NCBI RefSeq assembly: GCF_001465545.3 | Contig: NZ_CP013480.3 | Span: 4,898,001 to 4,962,000 of the forward strand | DNA from: Pandoraea norimbergensis | GTDB lineage: Bacteria; Pseudomonadota; Gammaproteobacteria; Burkholderiales; Burkholderiaceae | Reading direction: 5' to 3' | Length of the DNA: 64,000 nucleotides | Part shown: piece after piece, positions 10,622 through 21,100 of the stretch | Layout of the letters: each line of letters begins with the position of its first letter | Numbering within the stretch: position 1 is the first letter of the stretch | The notes under the pieces: generated by a model | The model's input: only the letters and a program-made list of their open reading frames with translations | What the model was told of the DNA's origin: nothing | The model's database searches: none | Position numbers and translations under genes: made by a program

Positions 10622-11983
10622 ATGAGTGGTTACGGCTTTCTTTTCAGTATCTTGCTGCTGGTTCTGGCGAGCGCATTCTTTTCCGCCGCTGAGATTTCAC
10701 TGACCGCTGCCAAGCGCACCAAGCTTCAGGTGCTCATGGAAAAGGGCGACCAGCAGGCCATCAAAGTGCTCGCGCTCAAGGAGCAGCCCGGCAACTTCTT
10801 CACCGTCGTGCAGATCGGCGTGAACGCCGTCGCCGTGCTCGGCGGTGTGCTCGGCGAGAGCTTTCTGACCGGCTATCTGTTCGACTGGCTCTCGTCGTTC
10901 ACCGATCAGGCCATGGCACTGCGGCTGGCCGGTATCGGCTCGTTCCTGTTCATCACCATCGCGTTCATTCAGTTTGCCGATCTGATTCCGAAGCGGCTCG
11001 CCATGGTCAACCCCGAGCGCGTGGCGATGTCGATCATCGACCCGATGCTGCTCTGTCTGAAGGTGCTGCGCCCGCTGGTGTTCATCTTCAACGGCATCGC
11101 GAACATGTTTCTGCGCATCTTCAAGCTGCCCACGCATGCCATCGAGAACATCACGTCCGAAGACATTGCCGCCATGGTCGGCGCGGGCGCCGAGGCAGGC
11201 GTGCTGCGCAAGCAGGAACTGCATCTGATCGAAAACGTGTTCGAACTGGAGTCGCGCACGGTCGGCTCTGTCATGACGTTTCGCGATGATGTGGTGTACT
11301 TCACCATCGCCGAGGAAGAGCGCAGCATCCGTCACAAGATCATCGAAAGCCCGCATTCGAAGTATCTGGTGTGCCGTGGCGAAATCGACAACGTGCTCGG
11401 CTACGTCGACTCGAAAGACTTGCTCCAGCGCATTGCCAGCGAAGACCTGTCGAGCGTGATTCGCAACCTTGACCGTCTCTACGCGAAGAAGCTGCTCGTC
11501 ATTCCCGACACGCTCAACCTCTCGGAAGCGCTGGCTCGCTTCAAGGAAACCCGCGAAAGCTTCGCCGTCATCATCAACGAGTACGGCATGGTGGTGGGTG
11601 TGGTCACGCTCAACGACATCGTGGGCGCGCTCATGGGCGACGTGGTTCACCCGGCCGATGAAGACCAGATCGTGCAGCGCGACGAGCACTCATGGCTGGT
11701 CGACGGCGTGACCTCGGTCGAAGACGTGAAGAAGGCGCTCGACATCGACGAGCTGCCCGGCGAGGGCGAGTACGAGACCATCGCCGGCTTCATGATCTAT
11801 CAGCTCAAGCGCATTCCGAAGAAGTCGGAAGCGACCGAAGCCATGGGCTACAAGTTCGAAGTGGTCGACATCGACAACTACAAGATCGACCAGTTGCTCG
11901 TCACACGAATGGGCGCAGTTGCCGAAGCCGCCATCGCAGCGCAGAAGCTGGCCCAGTCTCAGACACAGACGCCGACTTCCTGA
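10622..11983 (+). CDS. CNNM/CorC-type (HlyC/TlyC family) membrane protein
   Basis: About 453 residues from the ATG at 10622. The N-terminal CNNM (DUF21) domain has four hydrophobic segments within residues 1-150, including the SAFFSAAEISLTAAKRTKL signature (serine/asparagine small-residue motif near the ion site). A pair of CBS domains follows (~200-330; MTFRDDVVYFTIAEE and LLVIPDTLNLSEALARFKETRESFAVIINEYG...VGVVTLNDIVGALMGD). A CorC/HlyC C-terminal domain (~350-435; WLVDGVTSVEDVKKAL) ends it. The family exports or balances divalent cations such as Mg2+ or Co2+; 'hemolysin' in its name is historical. No operon partner. Confidence 0.92.
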   Translation: MSGYGFLFSILLLVLASAFFSAAEISLTAAKRTKLQVLMEKGDQQAIKVLALKEQPGNFFTVVQIGVNAVAVLGGVLGESFLTGYLFDWLSSFTDQAMALRLAGIGSFLFITIAFIQFADLIPKRLAMVNPERVAMSIIDPMLLCLKVLRPLVFIFNGIANMFLRIFKLPTHAIENITSEDIAAMVGAGAEAGVLRKQELHLIENVFELESRTVGSVMTFRDDVVYFTIAEEERSIRHKIIESPHSKYLVCRGEIDNVLGYVDSKDLLQRIASEDLSSVIRNLDRLYAKKLLVIPDTLNLSEALARFKETRESFAVIINEYGMVVGVVTLNDIVGALMGDVVHPADEDQIVQRDEHSWLVDGVTSVEDVKKALDIDELPGEGEYETIAGFMIYQLKRIPKKSEATEAMGYKFEVVDIDNYKIDQLLVTRMGAVAEAAIAAQKLAQSQTQTPTS

Positions 11984-11993
11984 CGGGTGCGGG

Positions 11994-14132
11994 TCACGAA
12001 GGCGTCGCCTCGATGACCTGCGCCAACCGATCGGTCAATCCACCGTCTCGCTGCGTCGGACGCAGAATCGCCGACGCAATGACCTGCCACGGCGCATACA
12101 GCCACGCCTGACGGCGAGCACGGGTCACGCCCGTGTAGATCAACTCGCGCGACAACACTCGGCTCGACTGCTCGGGCAGCACGATGGCGACGCGCTCAAA
12201 CTCCGATCCCTGCGACTTGTGGATCGTCATCGCGAACGCCGTCTCGTGTGCCGGTAAGCTCGCCGGCGAGTACAACCGGTACCCGCCATCCGGGGTGGCA
12301 AACGCCACGCGCAACGCGCCGCCCGGCCCGAGCGGCAGCGCGATACCGATATCGCCATTGAACAGATTCAGCGCGTACTCGTTCTGCGTCACGAGCACCG
12401 GGCGTCCCGCGAACCAAGCGCCGCCGCCAGCATTGAGTGCAACCCCCGCGCGACGCGCCAGCAATGCGGTGAGTTGCGCGCCAAGGAACTCCACGCCACG
12501 GCGTCCACCTCGTGTCGCACACAACACCCGGAACTGACCGAAAGCCGCGAACACCGGCTGCGCCACCATCGCAATGTCACCTGCCGTCGCGGCCCCCGGA
12601 TCGCCGAGTTGACCGATAAGCGTCACCGCATCGGTCAATGCGTCGAGGTAAGCCCCATACCCGTCCGCCAGCGCATTGAGATTGGCGGCAGAAAGCTGCA
12701 CGCCGCCGTCTTCACTGAGACTGACACGGTCGGAGGCTGCCGCCGATACCGATGCAGACGCCTGCGCGGACGCCGCTAGGGACGGCGACGTCATCGACGC
12801 ACGCCCATGCCCCGATGCCAGTACGCGCTCTGCACTTTCCGTCGTGAACTCCTTGCGTGCGTCGGCCACACGCCCCGTCTTGATTGCCGTTGCCAGTCGA
12901 CCGATCGCCGAGTTTTCACCGAAACGGTAAGTCCGTTCGAGCCAGACCACGGCATCCTCCAACCCGCGCGACACTCCGGCCGGGGCGTTTGGCGCGAGCG
13001 GTCCGTGTGCGGGCGGCGATCCCTTCGGCCAATCCAGCGCCTGCAACAACCGCCCTCGCATATCGACGGAAAACGCGCGTTTGGCACTCAGCTCACCGAA
13101 CACCGCACCAGCTTCCACGGCGGCCAGTTGGTCCTTGTCGCCCAGCAGAATCAATCGCGCGCCCTCAGGCACCGCTTCCAGCAACTGCGTGGCCATCGAC
13201 AAATCGATCATCGAGGCTTCATCAACAACGATCAGGTCGTAAGGCAGCGGGTTGCCCGCGTGATGGCGAAAGCGCCGACCGACCTGCTCTGCCGATTCGG
13301 GCAGCACCCCCAGCAGGCGGTGGAGCGTCAGCGCCGCCTCCGGCAAGGCTTGCCGGACAGCTTCAGGCAGATCCTGACGGGCAGTAAGCGCTTCCTGCAT
13401 CCGTTGCGCCGCTTTGCCCGTGGGGGCCGCCAGCGCCACCCGAAGATTGGCGTCGCGTTCGAGCAGACACGCGAGCAGACCCACCACGGTTGTCGTCTTG
13501 CCGGTGCCCGGTCCGCCGCTGAGCACTACCAGCGAGCGTTGCAGCGCCAAAGCGGCTGCCGCCATCTGCCAGTTCGGTTCGGGCTGGCCATCGGAAGCAG
13601 TGGATGAGGCAAGCACGCCCTCACCGAAATACTTGCGCAACCGTTCGCGATCCTGCGCCGTCACTTCTGTCGTCTCCGACGTGGCCAGCTTGCGGCCAAG
13701 CGCCGCCGCGAGGCGCGCTTCGTACACGTAGTAACGCGCCAGATAGAGGCGGTCTTGTTCGTCGAGCAACAGCGGCCACGCGTCGGACTGCGCGTCGCTG
13801 GCCAGCACGGCGGCAAGATTGGCCGGCGCGCATAGGCCGCTGGCAAAAAGGGCGTCGCGCCACACCGACAGTGATGGCGAATCGTCGGGGAACAACTCAC
13901 CGCTGGCCTGGGCATCGAGAAAATTGTCGAGCGGCACACAGACATGCCCTTCGGCGGTCGCCAGACTCACGGCCAGTGCCGCGCGCCAGACGTAGCGGCA
14001 CGTCGACTCGTTCGCGCCGCGCCCGCGTGCGAGCATCGTCATGCGACGGGCGAAACCCTGCGCGAGTCTTACCACGCCGGTGTCGGCTTGCGCGGACCCG
14101 GCGGGGTCGTTCAGGTTGAGGACCTCACTCAT
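11994..14132 (-). CDS. recD: Exodeoxyribonuclease V alpha subunit RecD
   Basis: 712 residues, a SF1B helicase that is the fast 5'-3' motor of RecBCD. Walker A GGPGTGKTTT lies near residue 225. Motif II (IVVDEASMIDL) and motif III (LLGDKDQLAAVEAGAVFGEL) are intact, and motif VI is seen in ELIYTGVTRARRQAWLY. FAMTIHKSQGSEF is motif V. It is longer than E. coli RecD (~608) because of an inserted Ser/Ala-rich stretch around residues 460-500 (SLAASAQASASVSAAASDRVSLSEDG), which looks like a flexible linker. The start overlaps the recB stop by 4 bp (14129-14132), so translation is probably coupled. Confidence 0.95.
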   Translation of the reverse strand: MSEVLNLNDPAGSAQADTGVVRLAQGFARRMTMLARGRGANESTCRYVWRAALAVSLATAEGHVCVPLDNFLDAQASGELFPDDSPSLSVWRDALFASGLCAPANLAAVLASDAQSDAWPLLLDEQDRLYLARYYVYEARLAAALGRKLATSETTEVTAQDRERLRKYFGEGVLASSTASDGQPEPNWQMAAAALALQRSLVVLSGGPGTGKTTTVVGLLACLLERDANLRVALAAPTGKAAQRMQEALTARQDLPEAVRQALPEAALTLHRLLGVLPESAEQVGRRFRHHAGNPLPYDLIVVDEASMIDLSMATQLLEAVPEGARLILLGDKDQLAAVEAGAVFGELSAKRAFSVDMRGRLLQALDWPKGSPPAHGPLAPNAPAGVSRGLEDAVVWLERTYRFGENSAIGRLATAIKTGRVADARKEFTTESAERVLASGHGRASMTSPSLAASAQASASVSAAASDRVSLSEDGGVQLSAANLNALADGYGAYLDALTDAVTLIGQLGDPGAATAGDIAMVAQPVFAAFGQFRVLCATRGGRRGVEFLGAQLTALLARRAGVALNAGGGAWFAGRPVLVTQNEYALNLFNGDIGIALPLGPGGALRVAFATPDGGYRLYSPASLPAHETAFAMTIHKSQGSEFERVAIVLPEQSSRVLSRELIYTGVTRARRQAWLYAPWQVIASAILRPTQRDGGLTDRLAQVIEATPS

Positions 14133-17100
14133 GCGCGGCCCCCCTCGGTATCGCTCGCAGCATCGGGATCATCGCCATCCCCGCCAAATTCACCGTCGCG
14201 GCCATCGAGCGCCAATGCCTCGGCGAGCGCCACGTTCTCGCCAGCGGCAAACAGCCGATCAAGGGCATCGACCATCTCGCGCGCCGGCTTGTCGAAATAG
14301 ACGCCCGGCACATGGTCTTCCAGCCGGTTGGCCTCGGCCCAGTCGGGACGCACGCCACGCACGAAGAGATAGAGACTTCCCGCCATATCGCGGTCGTAAT
14401 CGTAGTCGGGCAGACGGCGTCGCAAATAGCGATGCAGCGCCAGCGTGTAGAGCAGGTATTGCAAGTGGTAACCGTGTTCCGCCATCGCCTCGCGCAGGCC
14501 GTCTGGTCCGTAGTTCTCGGGAGCCGTGCCCAGATAGTTGGACTTCCAATCGAGAATCCACCACTGCTTGCCGTGGCGGAACACCAGATCGATGAAGCCT
14601 TTGAGATAGCCGCGCAGCACCGTGGCATCGAGCGGCAGATCCGGATAACCGAACTGCCGCAGCAAACCACGCAGCGCATCGAGCGACACGGCGTCGGCCG
14701 GGTACGTGAACTCCATTTCCGTAAGCCGCTCGGTCATGGCCACATCCGAGAGATGCAAGCCGGGTCGCAGCGGGGTATTCAACGTGTCGCCCAGCATGCT
14801 CATCATCATGGCGCGCCACAAGTCGTTCTGTTCCGCCCCGCGTCCTGGCGGACGCTCGCGCAAGGCACGTGTGACCGCCTGCGGCCATTGGCCGCGCGCG
14901 GTGAAATCGGCCAGTTCGAACACACGGTGCAAGCTCTCGCCCGCTGCCGGGCCGCGTGGAAATCGCAAAATGTCGTCGGGGGGCGGCCAAGTGTCGTCGC
15001 CTTCGGGCGGCAAGGCGAACGTCGGCCCCGCATTGGCTTGCGCGTCGTAGTCCGGACGCGTGCGCTCAGGCGCACTCAGTTGCCCGCCACCCAACTGCGG
15101 CCCGGCATGCATGCCGGCCAGCAGACCGGAGAAGCTCCCAATGCGCCACACCTCGCGCAACGCGCGCGTGCTCGTGCGAGTGGAGAGTTCGGGCGGCGCA
15201 TCGTGTCCGATACGCTCCCCGTTCACCAAGGCGTCGCCCACCGGCAAGGGAATCACGTTAACGGGGCCACCGGCGAGCGCCTTCCATGCGGTACGAATTG
15301 CGTCGACGCGGGCGTCGGCGTCGACGCTTGGCGAAATCCAGTCGTCGAAGGCAGTCCCCTGCCCGGCGGCCAGCCAGTTGAGCATGCCGCCGCAGGCCTC
15401 TTTCACGCTGCGGCGCGACGTGTAGATTCCCGCAGCAAGATAGCAACGGTAGACCGCGCGGGTCAGCGCAACGTACAACAGCCGCGCCTGTTCGGCCGAC
15501 TGCTCGCGGCGCAGCGCACCGTGCGCAGGCGAACCTTTCGCGCCCGCCTCGGTAAAGTCGATGACTGCGTTCGGCCCGTCGTGATACTCCAGACCGTCGA
15601 GGCTGCCGCTGTCACGCACGGCGCCATCCCACAGGAACGGACAAAACACGACGCCGTATTCCAGCCCCTTCGACTTGTGGACCGTCACGATCTGCACGAG
15701 ATTCTGATCGGACTCGAGACGCAACTGCGCGTCTTCACCGCCGCTGGCATTACGTTGCGACGCGAGCCAGCGCAGCAGTGCCGGCATGCCCGGTTGCTCG
15801 GCCCAACGGGCTTGCGCCAACTCAGCTAGGTGCATGAAGTTGGTGAGCCGCCGCTCGCCGCCTGCCTGCGCAACCAGACGCGCCGCCAGCCCCAACTCGC
15901 GCATGAGCGTGCGCCACATGGCGGAGAAGCCTCGCTCGATCCACAACTGCCGGTAGCGTTGCAGCCGCTCGATCCATGCAATCGCCTCGGCGTCGGACGC
16001 TTCGCTCGTCTGCATCCGGAACAACGCCGAGGCATCCAGTCCGAACAATTCAGTCGCGAGCGCAGCCCGCAACGCACGCACGTCACCCGGTGATTCGACG
16101 GCACGCAATACACGCAATAGCGTTTCAGCCTCATCGCTGGCAAACACCGAGTCTTGCGTGAGTTCGACGCTGCCCACCGCATGCTCGGCGAGCATGGCCT
16201 TCATCAGCGCACCCTGCCGATGGGTTTGCACGATGACGGCAATATCGCCCGGCGCCAGCGCGCGCTCACCGATCAGGACATCGCCTCGCGACGCGCCGCA
16301 GAGCAACCGCGCGACTTCTGCCGCAGTAGCACGTGCGCACGCTTGCTGGGCCTCATCCTTGGAGAGCGGTCCGTCCCCTTTGCCTTGCTCGCTGCCCTCG
16401 CCTTCCGGCAACCACCAGACCGTGAAGTCTGCGACGGTGCGCGCGTCGGACAACGGCGGGCGCGCGCGCTGCCCCGGGCGCACGGGTGGATACACCAGAC
16501 CGTCGAGCACAAACGCGCGCTCATTGGCCCCAAACAGGCGATTCCCCGCTTGAATGATCGCGGGCGTCGAGCGTTGATTGACCGCAAGCGTGTATGCCGC
16601 ATCGGCATTCTCACGAGCGGCCAGATACGTGTGCAGATCCGCCGCACGGAAGCTGTAGATGGCCTGCTTCGGATCGCCCACCATAAACATCGGACCGCTC
16701 TTCACGCGTCCAGTGGCGTCGCCTTCGTTACTGACTTCACCCCCATCGCGGCCATCGACGGCGTTCCCGTCCGTCAGCGCCGAACCCGCGCGGTACACCG
16801 CATTGAAGATGGCGAATTGCAGCGGGTCAGTATCCTGAAACTCGTCGATCAGTGCGCACGGGTAGCGCGTGCGCAGGGCGTCGGCCAGATCGGGATGCTG
16901 CGTCAACGCGCGCGCGATGTTGCCCAGCAAATCGTCGAACGACACGACGCGGAGTTCGCGTTTGCGCTGCGCCAGTTGATCGGGGGCCTCGTTCAGCCAC
17001 GCACGCAGGATACGAAGCCACGCCATCGCGTAGCGCTCGTCGGCGTCGGCGCGCGCCTTCACCAGCACGTCGGCCAGCCCGAAGAAGCGATGATCCGGGG

Positions 17101-18100
17101 GCGTCTCCCCTTTCTTGATGTCCTTGGCCAAGCGCGTCGTCGTGAGCAGTTCCGCCTTGGTGTTGAGCAGTGCGCCGACGTCACCGGCGCTCAGATACCG
17201 CTGCCACGCGGAGACTGCCTGCGCCAGCGACGCCTCGTGATAAATGTTTTTCTTGAGCGATGGCAGCGCCTTGCCCATCAACTCAGCAATGCCCTGCGCC
17301 TCGGCCTCCCAGCACTCGCGGGCAATGGCATACGTTTCGAGCAGGGCCGCATCAGCGGCAGTCGAGGCCTCTGCGCGCACGGCGGCAGGCCAGCGCAGCG
17401 TCGACATCGGTTTTTTCAACCGCCGTGCCAACTGGTCGGTCAATGTGCCCGGCGAGCGTTTGCGATCGACCAGCCACGCGGCAAACCCATCGTCTTGCGC
17501 GGCCAGCGGCTCCACCACGCGACGCCAGAATTCGACCGCCAGATCGTGACGCACGCCGTTGTCGTCCGGCACCAGTTCGTAGGCAAACGGCAAGCCTGCC
17601 GCGAACGGCACTTCGGCAAGCGCTCGCTGGCAAAAGCCGTGAATCGTATGGATCGACGCCTGATCGAAGCCGCGCAGTGCCGCTTGCAGGCACTCGCGAA
17701 TCTGCTTCACAGACATCTCGCCGCGCTCGATCAACCCGGCGATCATCACGGTAAAGAGCGGATCGCTACTCGCGTTAGGATCGTAGTCAGGGAAATCGTC
17801 GTCCCGGTCATCCCCGCCCTCCCCGCCCTCACCCTCGCCCGCTTCGTCCTCGCCGAACATTGGCGCGATGGCCGCGACCAAGTCCGACAGCCGTCCACGA
17901 ATACGCTCGCGCAGTTCGGCCGTTGCCGCGTTGGTGAACGTCACCACGAGGATTTGCTCGACAGTAAGACTCTTCTCGAGCAGGAGACGCACATACAGGG
18001 CGCAAATGTTCCACGTCTTGCCGGTGCCGGCCGACGCTTCGATCAGGCAAACGCCATCGAGATCGCAGTGGAATACGTCGAGGTCGATAAGCTGCGTCAT
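14129..18100 (-). CDS. recB: Exodeoxyribonuclease V beta subunit RecB
   Basis: 1323 residues from the ATG at 18100, which overlaps the recC stop by 4 bp; the longer frame to 18598 is simply antisense reading of recC. It combines a 3'-5' SF1A helicase and a C-terminal nuclease. Walker A is EASAGTGKTW at residues 21-30, motif II is ALIDEFQDTDPLQFAIF, motif V IVTVHKSKGLEY. The nuclease signature ILDWKSNYLG, with its metal-binding Asp and Lys, is present near the C-terminus, so the enzyme should be active. RecBCD repairs double-strand breaks and degrades foreign linear DNA. An acidic, low-complexity insert (GEDEAGEGEGGEGGDDRDDD) sits near residue 90. Confidence 0.95.
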   Translation of the reverse strand: MTQLIDLDVFHCDLDGVCLIEASAGTGKTWNICALYVRLLLEKSLTVEQILVVTFTNAATAELRERIRGRLSDLVAAIAPMFGEDEAGEGEGGEGGDDRDDDFPDYDPNASSDPLFTVMIAGLIERGEMSVKQIRECLQAALRGFDQASIHTIHGFCQRALAEVPFAAGLPFAYELVPDDNGVRHDLAVEFWRRVVEPLAAQDDGFAAWLVDRKRSPGTLTDQLARRLKKPMSTLRWPAAVRAEASTAADAALLETYAIARECWEAEAQGIAELMGKALPSLKKNIYHEASLAQAVSAWQRYLSAGDVGALLNTKAELLTTTRLAKDIKKGETPPDHRFFGLADVLVKARADADERYAMAWLRILRAWLNEAPDQLAQRKRELRVVSFDDLLGNIARALTQHPDLADALRTRYPCALIDEFQDTDPLQFAIFNAVYRAGSALTDGNAVDGRDGGEVSNEGDATGRVKSGPMFMVGDPKQAIYSFRAADLHTYLAARENADAAYTLAVNQRSTPAIIQAGNRLFGANERAFVLDGLVYPPVRPGQRARPPLSDARTVADFTVWWLPEGEGSEQGKGDGPLSKDEAQQACARATAAEVARLLCGASRGDVLIGERALAPGDIAVIVQTHRQGALMKAMLAEHAVGSVELTQDSVFASDEAETLLRVLRAVESPGDVRALRAALATELFGLDASALFRMQTSEASDAEAIAWIERLQRYRQLWIERGFSAMWRTLMRELGLAARLVAQAGGERRLTNFMHLAELAQARWAEQPGMPALLRWLASQRNASGGEDAQLRLESDQNLVQIVTVHKSKGLEYGVVFCPFLWDGAVRDSGSLDGLEYHDGPNAVIDFTEAGAKGSPAHGALRREQSAEQARLLYVALTRAVYRCYLAAGIYTSRRSVKEACGGMLNWLAAGQGTAFDDWISPSVDADARVDAIRTAWKALAGGPVNVIPLPVGDALVNGERIGHDAPPELSTRTSTRALREVWRIGSFSGLLAGMHAGPQLGGGQLSAPERTRPDYDAQANAGPTFALPPEGDDTWPPPDDILRFPRGPAAGESLHRVFELADFTARGQWPQAVTRALRERPPGRGAEQNDLWRAMMMSMLGDTLNTPLRPGLHLSDVAMTERLTEMEFTYPADAVSLDALRGLLRQFGYPDLPLDATVLRGYLKGFIDLVFRHGKQWWILDWKSNYLGTAPENYGPDGLREAMAEHGYHLQYLLYTLALHRYLRRRLPDYDYDRDMAGSLYLFVRGVRPDWAEANRLEDHVPGVYFDKPAREMVDALDRLFAAGENVALAEALALDGRDGEFGGDGDDPDAASDTEGGRA

Positions 18101-21100
18101 GCGCCCTCCACGAGTTCGAGATGGGCGACCAACGGGCCAAAAACGGTATTCGCAAGCAGGTCGAAAGGTGCCGCCAGCGGGTCTTCCACGCCTCGCCACA
18201 CCAGCCGGGTGTACGGGTCGTCGGCATCGCCACGGGCGAACGCCGAGCCCTCCCATTGGCTTTCGGCGTCGCTGCGCTTGCCGGTGCTCGCGAGCTTCCA
18301 TGCACTGCGAGCGAAGAATGGCAGCGGCCGCGTCTGCCCCAGCCGGTATAGCGCCACCAACTCGCCGAGCAACGTTGCGGCATCCGCCACCGGGCGCAGC
18401 GCGAACGTCTCGTCCTCGCCGTACCAGAGCGTGCGTGCTGCGATGTCCAGACCCGCATGCGCCGGTTGCTGCAAGTGGGCGCACAGCGCGAGGTGAGACA
18501 ACCACGCCGCCAGCAGGTCGCTCGGACGCATGCTGCCGTAGCGGTACATCACGAGGCCGTAACGCGACACGGGCGCTAACCGCCCCTGCAACAGACACGG
18601 TGCCGACAATGTGGCATCACCATGCCATTCGGCCTGCGTCGCCTGCTGCCACGTGGCAGGCAATGCCGGGGCGAGCGGCAGCATCGTCAGGATCTCTTGC
18701 GTGCCTTCCGCCTGCGCTTCGCGCACTTGCGACGCCAAGGCCCGAAGCCCGCCCAGTTCGCGTCGACGCCACACAGCGCCCGTCGCCCCGCCGGGCAATT
18801 CGTGACTGACCAGCGCAATGCGCTCGATGGCGTCGGTTCGTGTCCGGGCATCGCCACCGTCCTCGCGCAACAGACGCGGCAGGAGCCGGGCAGCCAGTGC
18901 GTCGCGGCCTGCCCAGTCGAGCACGAACGGCTCATCGTCTTCGACCTCGGTGAGCACATCGCCAAGCGACAGCCCCAACCGGTCGCGCGACCACGCCCGC
19001 CCGGGATGGCGCCAGAACCGCAGCAAGTCGTCCAGCGTGAGGTGGGTTTGCGCAACCGCTGGCAGCGCCTCGGACACGAACGGCGTTGCCTCCGTCTCCG
19101 GTACCGGCGCCGCCAGTTGTGCCGCCAGTTGCCGCGCGGCTTCCCCGTTGGACACATCGTAGCTATAGAGCGACGCGTGCTGCCCGTCGAAATACGCGGG
19201 CGAGAACGGTTGCAGCGGATGCAGCACGACGAGTCGCTCGCGTGCCTCGCGCTGGTCATCGACGTGGAAACCTTGCGACGCCGGGGCCAGCAGTTGTCCC
19301 GTGAAATCCAGCAGTTCGTCCACGGCGGTCGACGGCGGCAACGGGGCGTTATCGCGCACGCTGCGTCCCGTGTAAGTCATCAGGAATCGATCCTGCGCGC
19401 ACAGCAGCAGATCGAGAAAGAGATTGCGCTCATCGTCGCGACGCTGCCGGTCACCGCGTTGCGGCAACACGCGCATCAAATCGAATTCATCGGCACGCAC
19501 GCGCCCGGGCAGCACACCGTCGTCCATGCCGAGCATGCACACCACCCGGTAAGGCAGCGAGCGCAAGCTGGGAATTGCCGCGAACGTGACGCGCCCCGAG
19601 GGCACCCCGCCACGTGTCGGGTCGTCCAGCGCATCAGCCAACACGCGCGCGACAACTTCCACCGGCACCTGCACCGCCGGAGCGCCGTCGGCAATCGCCG
19701 AACCGATCTGCTCGATCGCCATGCGCACTTCCGCCACGTCGTCGGCAAAGCGCGCATCGTCCGAGAAGAATTGTTCCAGCATGGCCAAAAGCTGATCACG
19801 CCATGCCAGCCCGGTGCGCTCGGTTTGCAGGGCGACTGCCGTGGCATCGAGATCATCGATCAGACGCGCCAGTTCCCCCAGCAACTCCGCACGCCCGCCT
19901 TCGATGCCTCCGATCGGCAGCCAATCGTCGACCGGCAACGCATCGTCCGGCAACGCATAACCGAGGAACAGCCGCATCATCGCGTCGCCCAGCGTGTGGC
20001 GCTCCAGTGCGGGCGTACCGTTCGCCACGTCCGATGCCTTTGCCTGCGCGCCCTGCGCTTCGAGGCGCAGCAATGCGTCGCCGCGCCAGCCACGGCGCGC
20101 GCCCGCCGCATGCAGCCAGTTCTGAATCGAATCGAGCACGTTGCCGCCGAGGTCATAGCGCTGCGCCACCGCCTCCGTGCGCGCCAGTTCCACGAGATCG
20201 GACGCCGCCACGCGCAGTTGCGGCAACGCCAGAATCGACGCGAACGCCCGGGCGACCGGGTTAGTGCGCGTGGGCGGCAGCCCAGTCACCAGATACGGAA
20301 TGCGGGGCGTTGCCGTGCCGAACACGGCATCGATCAGCGGCGCCGCTTTGCCGAGGTCCGGCACCGTGATCAGCACATCGTCGGGCCGAAGGTCCGGAAT
20401 CTCGTCAAAGCAGGCCAGCAACCGGTCGTGAAGGACCTCGATCTGGCGCGCGAGGCTGTGACAGACATGCACTTCCACGGAGCCGTCGGCGCCCACGCCG
20501 TCGGGCGCCCCGTAGCGGCCATCGTCGAGCGTGAGAATACCGTTTTGCAGCGCAGCGAGCAGTGTCGGCGCGGTATTCGGCTGGAACAGCGCCCGATCTT
20601 CCACCGCCTGCTGGGCAAGATCGGCGTAGAGCGCGTCGATGTGCGACTGGGTCTGGCGGCCCCACTCGGCCAGCAACGGATGCCCGACTTCCCGGTGAGC
20701 CGTTCCGTCGCGTCGCTTGAGATACGAGAGCCGGGACGGCGGCACGATATCGAACCAATAGCTCTCGCACGGGTTGAGCACGTACAGATGCACGTCGATC
20801 AGGCGCGACATCGCCTTGAGCATCACCATCGAGAGCGGCGGCATCGAGGAGAGTGCAAACACCGAGACGCGCGCGGGCCAGCCCGATGGCAGCGTTTGCG
20901 GCGTCAGTTGCTCGATCTGGTCGATGGCGCGCAGCGTCGGGTGCCGTTCGCGAATATCGAGATGCTGCAACGCCCGCCGCCACAACTCGCTCTGCCAAGC
21001 TTCGTCGTCACGCTGAACATCGCCCCAGCCGGCGGCCCCATGGGTCGGAATCGTGTCGCCCGTCTGCCAGCGTTCGAGCCAGTTCGGCCGGTAGGTCAGA

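Noticed and set aside
18097..18598. N-terminal extension of RecB to 18598
   Set aside because: It would read through the recC coding region; the ATG at 18100 gives the standard RecB start MTQLIDLD and a 4-bp overlap.
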